Counted from the stretch's first letter, positions 1 to 7,581 are shown. The stretch is 7,636 bases of DNA from Ruminococcus flavefaciens (GCA_004556875.1 SFFP01000078.1:1-7636), one strand, 5' to 3'. Numbers and translations: made by a program. The notes: generated by a model from the sequence alone, not told the origin.

Positions 1-718
1 CATAATCACCGAAGCCGCACTTCTTACAGATAAACTTGCCGATGTGAGAATACTGATAGTAGTCATACTCAAGAGCTTCACCGCAGAAAGGACAAAAGCG
101 TCCCTCAGAGGCTTCAAATATCTTTTCCGTAGCAAAGGCATATGGCTCTGCGTGGAAGTATTTCACGTTCTTGTTTTTTGGATTAGCTCGTCCGAGACGT
201 GCTGTATTCGGGTCATCGCCGTTAAGGATAAGATTTCCCTCAAAGGCTTTGCAGAAACCGTTTATTTTCTGGATAAGTGTCTCCATCTCACCGTTTCTGT
301 CAAGCTGGTCACGGAAGAAATTCAGCACCACAAGTGTATCAAGTTTAAGCTGAGAATACACTACAGGCACATGGGATTCATCTGTCTCGAGAATAAGGTA
401 ATCAGCCTTGACTTTTCCCGACATATCGCAGTATTTCAGCAGCATTGAGCATATTCCCGTATCAAGGTTATTGCCCTCTTTGTTGATGATTATTTTTTTG
501 CCGCTTCTTTCAAAAAGCTGCGCGATACAGTTTGTAACGGAGGTCTTTCCGTTAGTTCCTGTAACCGCAATTATAGGGCAGTCCACCTTGAACATGGACA
601 CTGCCTTGTGCCGTGACAGATGCCACAGCACGATACCCGGCAGATTTCCTGCGTTGCGGTGCATAAGCTGAAGAAGCTTTACTATTATTTTACCGATTAT
701 TATGAGAAGTCGTTTCAA
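1..718 (-). CDS. murT: MurT, lipid II isoglutaminyl synthase Mur ligase subunit (5' part, cut by window edge)
   Basis: MurT pairs with the glutaminase GatD to amidate the alpha-carboxyl of D-Glu in lipid II, giving D-isoglutamine, with ATP; the reaction is cytoplasmic, on the membrane-bound precursor. In view are 239 codons, about half of the roughly 430-450 usual. The N-terminus is hydrophobic and basic, followed by MHRNAGNLPGIVLW, typical of the family. The Mur ligase P-loop VTGTNGKTSVTN follows, with Lys58. Further on are KEGNNLDTG, LILETDESHVPVV and NFFRDQLDRNGEM, all characteristic of Mur ligase central domains. Cys209-x2-Cys212 and Cys231-x2-Cys234 form the Cys4 ribbon inserted in MurT proteins and known to bind zinc in the pneumococcal enzyme. 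The TTG start at 718 is chosen because GGAGG lies 6 nt upstream; the nearby ATG at 731 is out of frame and meets a stop soon. The gene starts 17 nt after the helicase stop, so co-transcription is likely. The catalytic C-terminal domain and gatD lie outside the window. Confidence 0.93.
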   Translation of the reverse strand, partial: MKRLLIIIGKIIVKLLQLMHRNAGNLPGIVLWHLSRHKAVSMFKVDCPIIAVTGTNGKTSVTNCIAQLFERSGKKIIINKEGNNLDTGICSMLLKYCDMSGKVKADYLILETDESHVPVVYSQLKLDTLVVLNFFRDQLDRNGEMETLIQKINGFCKAFEGNLILNGDDPNTARLGRANPKNKNVKYFHAEPYAFATEKIFEASEGRFCPFCGEALEYDYYQYSHIGKFICKKCGFGDY

Positions 719-724
719 TTTCGT

Positions 725-729
725 CCTCC
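725..729 (-). promoter_or_regulatory. Ribosome binding site of murT
   Basis: A GGAGG core lies 6 nt before TTG at 718, within the 17 nt gap after the helicase stop codon. It decides the TTG start. An ATG overlaps this site (ATGGAGG) but opens a different frame that closes after 13 codons. Confidence 0.85.
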
Positions 730-735
730 ATAGAT

Positions 736-3700
736 TTAATTTCCTGTGTAGGATACTCTGCCGTCCTCGGTAAATCCTACCCAGCCGCGGTTTTTCGCCG
801 CTTTGATGCCAAGGGCAACAGATGTTTCAAGGGTTGGCGTAATTCTTGTAAAGCCGAAAAGATGTGCCACCTCACGGAGCAGGTCTTCACGCGCCATAGC
901 CACCTGACGAGACATTATCTCCTTAATGCCGACTGCTATCTCCTCAGGCGCTACCTCATCGATATCACGCTTTTCGTCGCCGCTGTATACGGTTCTGCAC
1001 TTGTCGTATTCCTCAGGTATCTGGTCTTTCAGCCATACGTATTCATTCTCGCCTGCCTGCGTTATCTTAGCCTCAGACTTTTCAAAAGCTGTATCGAACA
1101 GCGCCTTCATATTTGCACCGGGACGTGATATGCCCCAGCATGAGAATGTCTTTTTGGCAAGAGTTTTTTTGTTCATCGGAGCTTCAGCGGCGAGTATATC
1201 ATTGATACACTTGGTTATCTTTGCAGTGCTTCCTTCATTGAAGTTTTCGGAAGTTCCCAGCGCCTTTATTCTGAACGGCTCAAACTTATCAAAGCTTTCT
1301 GAGAAGCTGCTTACCTCTTCTGTTTCAAATACAAGCTCCTGCTTCTTTTTTTCCTCAGCCTTCGGAGCGTCCTGCGGATTGCGGTAACGCTCAACCGCGC
1401 TGTCAATCTCAGCCTTTATCTTGCTGAGAACCTTCTCCTTATTGTCAAGCCAGTCGATGATATAAACGCTCATAACGTTCCAGCCAAGACCTCTCAGTAC
1501 ACTTGGCTGTGAAAGACTTCTGTCGCTTGCTGTGCCGTTATGGTAGTAGGACTCGTTTCCGCAGTTGATACCCATGATGTAGGTATCAGGCTTGTCAGGA
1601 TTTACAACTGCCACATCTACCTTGTAATCCGAACAGCCAACACTGCACTTGCAGTCATAACCGAGCTTTCTTATTTCGTCTGCAACTACTGTCTCAAATC
1701 CCTCAGAACTGCTCTTAGAGCCTGCCCTTACAGGAAGTGCACTTCTGCCCTTAGCGGCAAATTCAAGGAAGCCCTTGAGTCCCTCAACGCCGTCTGAGCG
1801 TGTGCGCGACAGGTCTATCATATCAGGAGTGATAACAGAGAATACTATCATCTTGCACTTTGAACGTGAGATAGCTACATTGAGTCGCCTCCAGCCGCCG
1901 TCGCGGTTGAGCGGGCCAAAGTTCATGGACACCTTGCCGTCCTTGTCAGGACCATATCCGATAGAGAACATTATAACATCACGCTCATCACCCTGCACAT
2001 TTTCAAGGTTTTTGATAAGGATAGGCTCATACATCTCGTTTGCGTATTCTTCGAGCTTTGGCTCAGCGCGATATGCGTCCATGAGCAGATCGTCAATAAG
2101 GTTCTGCTGAGGAAGGCTGAAAGTTACGACACCTATACTGAACTTTCTCAGCTCAGGATCTCTCAGTCTGCGGCAAATCTCCTCAACGACAGCCTGTGCT
2201 TCCGCTTTGTTTGTACGTGTTGAGCTCTTATCGTAATATCCGTCAACGTGTACCCAGCTTACCTCTGATACCTGATCGTCAGGCGACGGGAATGTATAGA
2301 GCTTATTCTCGTAATATTTCGAGTTGCTGTACGCAATAAGGCTCTCATGGCGTGAACGGTAGTGCCAGAGCAGGTGTTTCTGCGGCATTGAAAGTGCAAG
2401 ACAGTCGTCAAGAACACTTTCAAGGTCTTCCTTTTCATAGTTCTCCTCGTCCACCTGATTTGAAGCAAAGAAGCTTGTAGGCGGAAGCTGTTTCGGGTCA
2501 CCGACTACGATGACATTTTCACCTCTTGCGATAGCTCCTACAGCCTCGCAGGTCGGTAGCTGTGAAGCCTCATCGAAGATAACAAGGTCAAACTTAGGAT
2601 AAGACGGGTCAATGTATTGCGCTACAGAGATAGGGCTCATGAGCATTACAGGGCACATTCTCCTGAGCAGGTTCGGGATACTGTCGAAAAGCTTTCGTAT
2701 GGACATCATTCTGCCGTTTGACTTGATAGCCTTCTGAAGTATGCCTATCTCAGAGCTGTTTGCGGAACTTCCGGGAGTTGGTATCTTAGCTGAAAGCTCT
2801 GCGGCGAGCTCCTTGATGGAAAGTGTGGAGAAATCGTCCAGTACCTCGCCGAAGCGTCTGATAGTGTCCTCGAAAAGTGTTCCCTGAAAACGCGAAAGAA
2901 CGCTGTTTCGCGAAATTGTGCTTGTCACCATAGCCTTGCTGATATCGCAGTCAAATGCACCGATGAGCTGTTCTGTAGGAACTTCACCGTTCATATAAGC
3001 ATCAGCAACGTTGCCTATTCCAAGCTCTCGGAGCTTGTTGCATATGGTGACGATACCTGTCCATTCCTTCAGCTGCGGAAGAGCCTCAATAACAGCGTCA
3101 GCCTTCTGCTGAGCATCACTGCCCCAGCTCTCGCCTGTGATGAGCTTGTCCATATTTATTCCGAAGTCATTTCTCAGCTGAACAGATATATTCTCAAGTG
3201 CGGAATAGTCCGCAGATATCTTTGAAGTATCGCTATTTACGCCGTTTGTAAGGCTCTCGCAGAGTTTCTGCTTGATATCGGCACCAAATGAAGACGCAGC
3301 AACCTTTTCGCCAAGCTCAGATGAACGTGATACGCACTTTTCAACGATGTTCCAGTCTGTATTTTCATCCAGTCTGAACGAGCCGAAATACTTAACAAGC
3401 TCAGGCTGTGCGGAAGTCACCTGTCCTTTAAGTGCATTGAAGCGGTTTATCTTGTCGTAATACTCAGTGATATTTGACTTTGTTACAGTGGAAGAAGCCT
3501 TTGCGTGAGCAGAAAGCTCCTTTACAAGCTTGCTGCTGCCAAGACTCTTTCCTATGAACCACTTGCCCTGCGCAGTTTTCCACCTTACAAGAGCATCTTG
3601 AGCGTTATAGCCAAGAACCGATGGTTCAAACTTTGAAAGCAGCTCGTCCTTTGACTGTGCAAGCTCCTTACCTGTATTTATAAGGCTCTGTGCCGACTCC

Positions 3701-6510
3701 TTGAAGCCGTTCCAGCGGCTGTCGGCAATAATATCGGGAAGAAGCTGTTCTCCGCCTGATGCTGCCGTAAGTATCTCAGCTGCAAGCTTGCACTCCTCAA
3801 ATGTCATTTCGCTGCTGCCTGTAAACTGAGCAAGCTGCTGTGTATCTCCCTGAGCAGAAGTAAGCGCAGTTTTAAGCTCGCGGAGCTTTGATTCCATAGC
3901 GCCCCTTGTTTCGGGAGTGCATGAAGTAAGCTCGCATACTCCGAGAGCAGTAGTAGTAACGTCACCAAACTCTCTTCCTGCCGCAGCAAGGCTTTCGAGA
4001 GTCTCACGCCAAACAGAATAAGATGTATCGCTCATAGCGTCAAGCTGTTCGTTGGTAAAAGTGAATTTTCCGCCGAATTTGCTGTTTTTCTCATATCTTA
4101 CAGCTGCGTCATACATCGAACAGCCGAAATTGCGCTTTTTGTGTATCTCCTCCATAGTGCCGTTAAGCTCTTTGCGCATCTCGGCTATCTTGTCAGCCTG
4201 TGCCTTGTACTCCGCAGGTTTTTTGATACGTCCCACATTGAGAGTTTCTTCAAGCTGTTTGAGTACAGCTCGCTTCTGCGCCTTATTTGAGTGAAGCTCT
4301 ATACAGAACGGTCCGAGACCCACCTTGTTAAGACGCTTTTCAACTACGGACAGAGCCGCCATTTTTTCTGCAACGAACAGTACGGATTTTCCCTGATACA
4401 GCGCACTTGCTATCATATTGGTGATAGTCTGGGATTTACCGCTTCCGGGAGGTCCGTGAAGTACAAAGCTCTTACCCTGTGAAGCCGCATACACAGCCGC
4501 AAGCTGCGATGAGTCCGCACTGAGCGGAACTACAAGGTCTGACGGAGCGACCTTATTGTCAAGGTCAAGCGGAGATATGTACAGGTCGTCTTCTGACCAC
4601 TCGGTCTTTCCCGAGATAAGGCTTGCAACTACCTTATTCTTAGCAAGCTCGTCTGCACGATTGCGGATATCGTTCCACATGATGAAGCGGTTGAACGAGA
4701 ATTGTCCGATAAAGGCATAGTCAACGATATCCCAGCGCGGCTGTGACATTATGCCCTGACGAATAGTGTTGAAAATCACTTGAAGATTTACACCGTTTTC
4801 GTCCTCGGGAACAGGGTCAAGTCCCTTGATATCAATGCCGAAGAACTGTCTAAGCATTTCCAGCATTGTGATATTGACCTGTGCATCTTCATCACGCATA
4901 CGGATAAGATAAGACTTTTCCTGTACCTTATGGATTATATCTATCGACACAAGCACAAGAGGTGCATATCTTGCCTTATCGCTCTTTTCAGTCTCATACC
5001 AGCGCAGAAAGCCAAGTCCGAGATATATGGTATTAACACCGTTTTCTTCCATGCTGACTTTTGCCTGTCTGTGAAGCTTTTTCATTACCTTTTCAAGGTC
5101 AGTATCCTTCATGAAAGTCCTGAGGCGATGACTCCTGAACTCTGCCTCGGAGATAGATGTGATAAGATCACGGTCATTTTCTGTCTCATATATCTTGCTG
5201 TCGGACATCTGGAGAGTTGTATCATTTGGTATCGGCATTACCTTGAAGTCCTCGCCCTTTGATATCTCGTCCTCAAGAACAGCAAGGTCGCTTATCATAA
5301 GCTGTACGCTCATGGCAGAAGGACGGAAATTCAACAGACTGTTTCTGAGACTAAGGTCAAGGAGTTTTCTCTCCCATATCACCTGCTTTGTGACTTCCTT
5401 AGCCTCTCCGTCTGCAACGGTCTGTCCGATGATATCTATCTCGTTAGGCGCAGATGTTATCTCAGACTTTTTGCGCTCGCCATAGTCCACAGCCTTGAAT
5501 GTTCCGTTTTCGGATATTCTGGCAGGAACAGGACGAATTCCGCTTGAACGTGTACGGCTTATATCTATTGCAAAATAGAACTTTGCCGCGTCATCAAGAT
5601 TGGCTGCGGCGTGCTTTTCTGCACTGTCAAAGTCTGTATTCTTGCCTGCAACAAAGTCTGTACATTCAACAGCACATATTGCGTCTATGCCGTGGGCGAT
5701 ACGCTTTGTAAGTGCTGACATATCGTATTGCAGACAGTCAGAAAAGGTCTCGTTTTCAAGCCAGCAGCCTGCAAAAGCGTGTCCCTGCACAAGTATCAGC
5801 ATCGGATTTAGACCTGCTGCTTCAAGGCATGAACAGTAAAGCACGGACAAGTCAAGGCACGTTCCCTGCTTAGACTCAAGAACAGCATCAGGCATACGAA
5901 TGCGCTGAGACTCCTCAAAGCTTGCAGGCGGCATTGCATAGGCAATATTCTGCTCCTGTAAAGCTGCATATATTGCTCCCATCTGGAGCTTTACGATATT
6001 GGGATTTCTGGTCTGATAACCTGTAAACGCTGGATCTCCGCACCATTTCTGCATATAAGCTCCTGCCGCCGAAAGTATCTCCTGTACCTTAGGGTGGTTC
6101 GGACTTACAAAAGCTGCGGCAGTCTCAGGCATAAAGTTGATACCCGACCACTGATCGTATGCAAGAAGCTCTATATTTTTGGTCTCTTCAGCAATGATAT
6201 CCTCACCCTGAAGAGCCTGTATTGTCACGCTTCCAACGATCTTTTCTGTCAGACTGAAAAGATATTCCGAAAGCATTATTATATTTATCGGGGATATTTC
6301 CACAGGCTGTGCAGGTCTGAGGTCAACGGGAGCTGACTCAAAAACCTTTGCAAACTCAGGCTCAAAGCTTATCCTGAGCTTTACGCTTTTCAGCTCTTCC
6401 TCCGAATTATTAGTCATTACGATATTTCTGAATACAGGAACGTAGTTCTGCTGCATTGCAAAATTGATCTGAGCGGTCATATTGCCGCTGAAAGTGATTT
6501 TATTCTCCAT
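736..6510 (-). CDS. Giant transglutaminase-like / DUF4011 / SF1 helicase / Vsr-like nuclease / DUF3320 protein
   Basis: A single uninterrupted 1924-residue protein, within the size range of large DUF4011 helicases. Domains in order, residues counted from ATG 6510: a beta-rich segment (1-120); a transglutaminase-like domain with QGTCLDLS (Cys218) and QGHAFAGCW (His244), with Asp258 or Asp263 as candidate third residue; a DUF4011-type start at WERKLLDLSLRNSLLNFR (from Trp379); Walker A GPPGSGKS (686-693, Lys692); motif Ia KSVLFVAEKMAALSVVEKRL; about 600 largely helical residues; Walker B IFDEAS (Asp1313, Glu1314); motif III VGDPKQLPPTS (Gln1341); WHYRSRHESL (Arg1385); motif V ENVQGDERDV (Gln1506); motif VI NVAISRSK (Arg1549). 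A Vsr/MTES_1575-like nuclease fold spans about 1600-1700, and a DUF3320-like winged-helix region ends the protein. The ATPase motifs look complete. The start is ATG 6510 because GGAGG sits 5 nt before it; an in-frame ATG at 6522 has its own first codons made of that GGAGG. Function is unknown; nucleic acid remodelling in conflict or defence is an inference from the domains. Confidence 0.95.
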   Translation of the reverse strand: MENKITFSGNMTAQINFAMQQNYVPVFRNIVMTNNSEEELKSVKLRISFEPEFAKVFESAPVDLRPAQPVEISPINIIMLSEYLFSLTEKIVGSVTIQALQGEDIIAEETKNIELLAYDQWSGINFMPETAAAFVSPNHPKVQEILSAAGAYMQKWCGDPAFTGYQTRNPNIVKLQMGAIYAALQEQNIAYAMPPASFEESQRIRMPDAVLESKQGTCLDLSVLYCSCLEAAGLNPMLILVQGHAFAGCWLENETFSDCLQYDMSALTKRIAHGIDAICAVECTDFVAGKNTDFDSAEKHAAANLDDAAKFYFAIDISRTRSSGIRPVPARISENGTFKAVDYGERKKSEITSAPNEIDIIGQTVADGEAKEVTKQVIWERKLLDLSLRNSLLNFRPSAMSVQLMISDLAVLEDEISKGEDFKVMPIPNDTTLQMSDSKIYETENDRDLITSISEAEFRSHRLRTFMKDTDLEKVMKKLHRQAKVSMEENGVNTIYLGLGFLRWYETEKSDKARYAPLVLVSIDIIHKVQEKSYLIRMRDEDAQVNITMLEMLRQFFGIDIKGLDPVPEDENGVNLQVIFNTIRQGIMSQPRWDIVDYAFIGQFSFNRFIMWNDIRNRADELAKNKVVASLISGKTEWSEDDLYISPLDLDNKVAPSDLVVPLSADSSQLAAVYAASQGKSFVLHGPPGSGKSQTITNMIASALYQGKSVLFVAEKMAALSVVEKRLNKVGLGPFCIELHSNKAQKRAVLKQLEETLNVGRIKKPAEYKAQADKIAEMRKELNGTMEEIHKKRNFGCSMYDAAVRYEKNSKFGGKFTFTNEQLDAMSDTSYSVWRETLESLAAAGREFGDVTTTALGVCELTSCTPETRGAMESKLRELKTALTSAQGDTQQLAQFTGSSEMTFEECKLAAEILTAASGGEQLLPDIIADSRWNGFKESAQSLINTGKELAQSKDELLSKFEPSVLGYNAQDALVRWKTAQGKWFIGKSLGSSKLVKELSAHAKASSTVTKSNITEYYDKINRFNALKGQVTSAQPELVKYFGSFRLDENTDWNIVEKCVSRSSELGEKVAASSFGADIKQKLCESLTNGVNSDTSKISADYSALENISVQLRNDFGINMDKLITGESWGSDAQQKADAVIEALPQLKEWTGIVTICNKLRELGIGNVADAYMNGEVPTEQLIGAFDCDISKAMVTSTISRNSVLSRFQGTLFEDTIRRFGEVLDDFSTLSIKELAAELSAKIPTPGSSANSSEIGILQKAIKSNGRMMSIRKLFDSIPNLLRRMCPVMLMSPISVAQYIDPSYPKFDLVIFDEASQLPTCEAVGAIARGENVIVVGDPKQLPPTSFFASNQVDEENYEKEDLESVLDDCLALSMPQKHLLWHYRSRHESLIAYSNSKYYENKLYTFPSPDDQVSEVSWVHVDGYYDKSSTRTNKAEAQAVVEEICRRLRDPELRKFSIGVVTFSLPQQNLIDDLLMDAYRAEPKLEEYANEMYEPILIKNLENVQGDERDVIMFSIGYGPDKDGKVSMNFGPLNRDGGWRRLNVAISRSKCKMIVFSVITPDMIDLSRTRSDGVEGLKGFLEFAAKGRSALPVRAGSKSSSEGFETVVADEIRKLGYDCKCSVGCSDYKVDVAVVNPDKPDTYIMGINCGNESYYHNGTASDRSLSQPSVLRGLGWNVMSVYIIDWLDNKEKVLSKIKAEIDSAVERYRNPQDAPKAEEKKKQELVFETEEVSSFSESFDKFEPFRIKALGTSENFNEGSTAKITKCINDILAAEAPMNKKTLAKKTFSCWGISRPGANMKALFDTAFEKSEAKITQAGENEYVWLKDQIPEEYDKCRTVYSGDEKRDIDEVAPEEIAVGIKEIMSRQVAMAREDLLREVAHLFGFTRITPTLETSVALGIKAAKNRGWVGFTEDGRVSYTGN

Positions 6511-6515
6511 ACAGT

Positions 6516-6520
6516 CCTCC
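6516..6520 (-). promoter_or_regulatory. Ribosome binding site of the giant helicase gene
   Basis: GGAGG lies 5 nt before ATG 6510. An in-frame ATG at 6522 overlaps the site and has no good Shine-Dalgarno sequence of its own, so the protein most likely begins MENKITF, four residues shorter than the longest reading frame. Confidence 0.85.
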
Positions 6521-6554
6521 ATTCTGCCATTGGCGGTACATAAATACTATTTCT

Positions 6555-6583
6555 ATGATACCACATTTCCCATTATTTTACAA
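6555..6583 (-). promoter_or_regulatory. Sigma-A type promoter with extended -10, driving the helicase-murT unit
   Basis: On the minus strand a -35 box TTGTAA (6583-6578) and a -10 box TATCAT (6560-6555) are separated by exactly 17 nt. The bases TGG directly before the -10 make an extended -10 element (TGnTATCAT). Upstream of the -35 the strand is T/A-rich (about 6584-6612), which could act as an UP element. The predicted transcript start is near 6548, leaving a leader of about 38 nt before ATG 6510. I see no convincing operator or riboswitch in this leader. Confidence 0.72.
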
Positions 6584-6648
6584 TATTTACAGCAAAAAAA
6601 ATCAAACAAAAAGCTGACAACGGTAGTTCTCTCCAACGAGATCGCGGC

Positions 6649-6683
6649 AAAAAATTACCGAGCCTTTAATTTCAGGCTCGGTA
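6649..6683 (-). terminator. Intrinsic terminator after the lipoprotein gene
   Basis: A perfect 10 bp inverted repeat, TACCGAGCCT (6656-6665) and AGGCTCGGTA (6674-6683), encloses an 8 nt loop. Read on the minus strand it is followed by a run of six T (6654-6649). It begins 6 nt after the lipoprotein stop codon (6690-6692), so it closes that unit and isolates it from the helicase promoter some 65 nt further on. The other strand has only a weak T-rich tail and no gene leading to it. Confidence 0.9.
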
Positions 6684-6689
6684 GCTCTC

Positions 6690-7568
6690 TTATCTTTTTG
6701 CATCAAGTTCAATGTTATGTCCGCCATTTTCGCTGAAATGGAGTCCATATTCATTGAAAACGCCTTCAAAATCTATGAATTTCTTATCTTCAGGTTCAAT
6801 TATCCACTCAGAGCCTGTAAATGCCGCAGTTACCTTACCGTCAGGAGAAATATTAGTCACCTGTCCCTCGGTAATAAAGCTGCATATCTTGTCTTTTTCA
6901 GGCTCGTATTCGAAAACAGCCTGTATATCACCGTGATAACCGATATCCTCAACTGTGAAGCTGATCTTGTTTTCACCGATGTCGGGAGTATAAGTTCCCT
7001 CATAGTTCTTTATGAGGTAAGTGAGCTCAGCTCCGGCTGATTTTTTCAGCTTCATCTGATAGTCATCGGATTCAAGAGTGCCATTTTTCAGATCAAAAAT
7101 ACCCTTGAATTCAATAATATGATATGTATCAGGCTTCTTTTCCCATTTTGAACCCTTAAAATCAACGGCTACGATATCATCAGCAGTTTTTTCCTCATCA
7201 ACAGTACCCTCCATGAGATAGCTGCCTGTCGGTACACCCGGATTTGCAGGATCTTCATGGAATGAGAATAGCGCCTGTATCACGCCATCCTCATCGGAGC
7301 CGAATACAGAAAAGTCAAGTCCAGTAAGTCCCTGTGCAGCTACGTAAGTACCTGAATATGTGTTTGTAAGCTCATTATATGTTCTGAGCTCCGCTGTAGT
7401 CGGTTCTGTTTCAGTTTCTGCTTCAGTTGTGGTTTCTGTTGTAGTTACTTCTGTCGTAGTCTGCTCTGTAAGGTAGTAATCATCATTGTTATTATCCGAG
7501 CAGGCTGCTGTAGATGCAAGAACTAAAGCTGCTGTAAGAATTACAAAAGCGATACTTTTTCTGTTCAA
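6690..7568 (-). CDS. Predicted lipoprotein with Thr/Glu-rich linker and duplicated C-terminal domain
   Basis: A 292-residue protein predicted to be anchored on the outer face of the membrane. The N-terminus is MNRKS, then a hydrophobic stretch (residues 6-19) and STAAC, with Cys23 as the likely lipidated residue. The Thr at -3 is not the commonest lipobox residue, so lipidation is probable, not certain. Residues 34-60 form a Thr/Glu-rich linker (TTTEVTTTETTTE). Two related copies follow, about 71-175 and 189-288. Matching pairs are SGTY/EGTY, VIQALFSF/DIQAVFEY, EGTV/EGQV, FKGSKW/FTGSEW and FKGIFD/FEGVFN. I do not recognise a named family; no enzyme motif is visible, so a binding or structural role at the cell surface is only an inference. 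The start is TTG at 7568, supported by GGAGG 8 nt upstream; no ATG with a binding site is available nearby. The gene follows the upstream gene by 18 nt and ends at a strong terminator. Confidence 0.87.
   Translation of the reverse strand: MNRKSIAFVILTAALVLASTAACSDNNNDDYYLTEQTTTEVTTTETTTEAETETEPTTAELRTYNELTNTYSGTYVAAQGLTGLDFSVFGSDEDGVIQALFSFHEDPANPGVPTGSYLMEGTVDEEKTADDIVAVDFKGSKWEKKPDTYHIIEFKGIFDLKNGTLESDDYQMKLKKSAGAELTYLIKNYEGTYTPDIGENKISFTVEDIGYHGDIQAVFEYEPEKDKICSFITEGQVTNISPDGKVTAAFTGSEWIIEPEDKKFIDFEGVFNEYGLHFSENGGHNIELDAKR
7386..7469 (-). repeat. Low-complexity Thr/Glu linker coding region
   Basis: This stretch of the lipoprotein gene is built almost only of ACN (Thr) and GAA/GAG/GCN codons, giving imperfect short repeats. 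The codons vary (ACT, ACA, ACG), so it is not a perfect tandem repeat and shows no clear sign of slippage-based phase variation. It most likely encodes a flexible spacer that holds the folded domains away from the membrane. Confidence 0.6.
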
Positions 7569-7576
7569 ACTATACT

Positions 7577-7581
7577 CCTCC
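7577..7581 (-). promoter_or_regulatory. Ribosome binding site of the lipoprotein gene
   Basis: GGAGG lies 8 nt before TTG at 7568, inside the 18 nt gap after the upstream stop codon. It supports the TTG start; the encoded N-terminus (two basic residues, hydrophobic core, Cys23) is that of a complete signal peptide. Confidence 0.8.

Noticed and set aside
44..448. 134-codon plus-strand open frame antisense to murT
   Set aside because: It lies wholly opposite the clearly conserved MurT coding frame, has no ribosome binding site and encodes no recognisable domain.
661..718. Possible frameshift at the start of murT
   Set aside because: Careful reading of the minus strand from TTG 718 gives one continuous frame through MHRNAGNLPG and the P-loop, so the gene is intact in view.
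926..1387. 153-codon plus-strand open frame
   Set aside because: It is the complement of the helicase C-terminal coding region; the minus strand has conserved motifs and the plus strand has none.
2259..2501. 80-codon minus-strand open frame inside the helicase gene
   Set aside because: It overlaps the helicase motif III/IV region in another frame, with no ribosome binding site and no homology I can recognise.
4780..5262. 160-codon plus-strand open frame, Cys- and His-rich
   Set aside because: It is antisense to the DUF4011-type region of the helicase; the composition follows from the opposite strand and there is no start signal.
6526..6534. Small palindrome GCCAtTGGC in the helicase leader
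   Set aside because: The arms are 4 bp with a 1 base centre, too short to form an RNA hairpin and of the size expected by chance for an operator.
6505..6543. Short upstream reading frame in the helicase leader (MYRQWQNGGLYGE)
   Set aside because: It overlaps the helicase start in another frame but has no Shine-Dalgarno sequence before its ATG, so translation is unlikely and an attenuation role is unsupported.
6629..6640. Weak inverted repeat TCTC-CAAC-GAGA beyond the terminator
   Set aside because: A 4 bp stem without a U-run is too weak to be called a second terminator.
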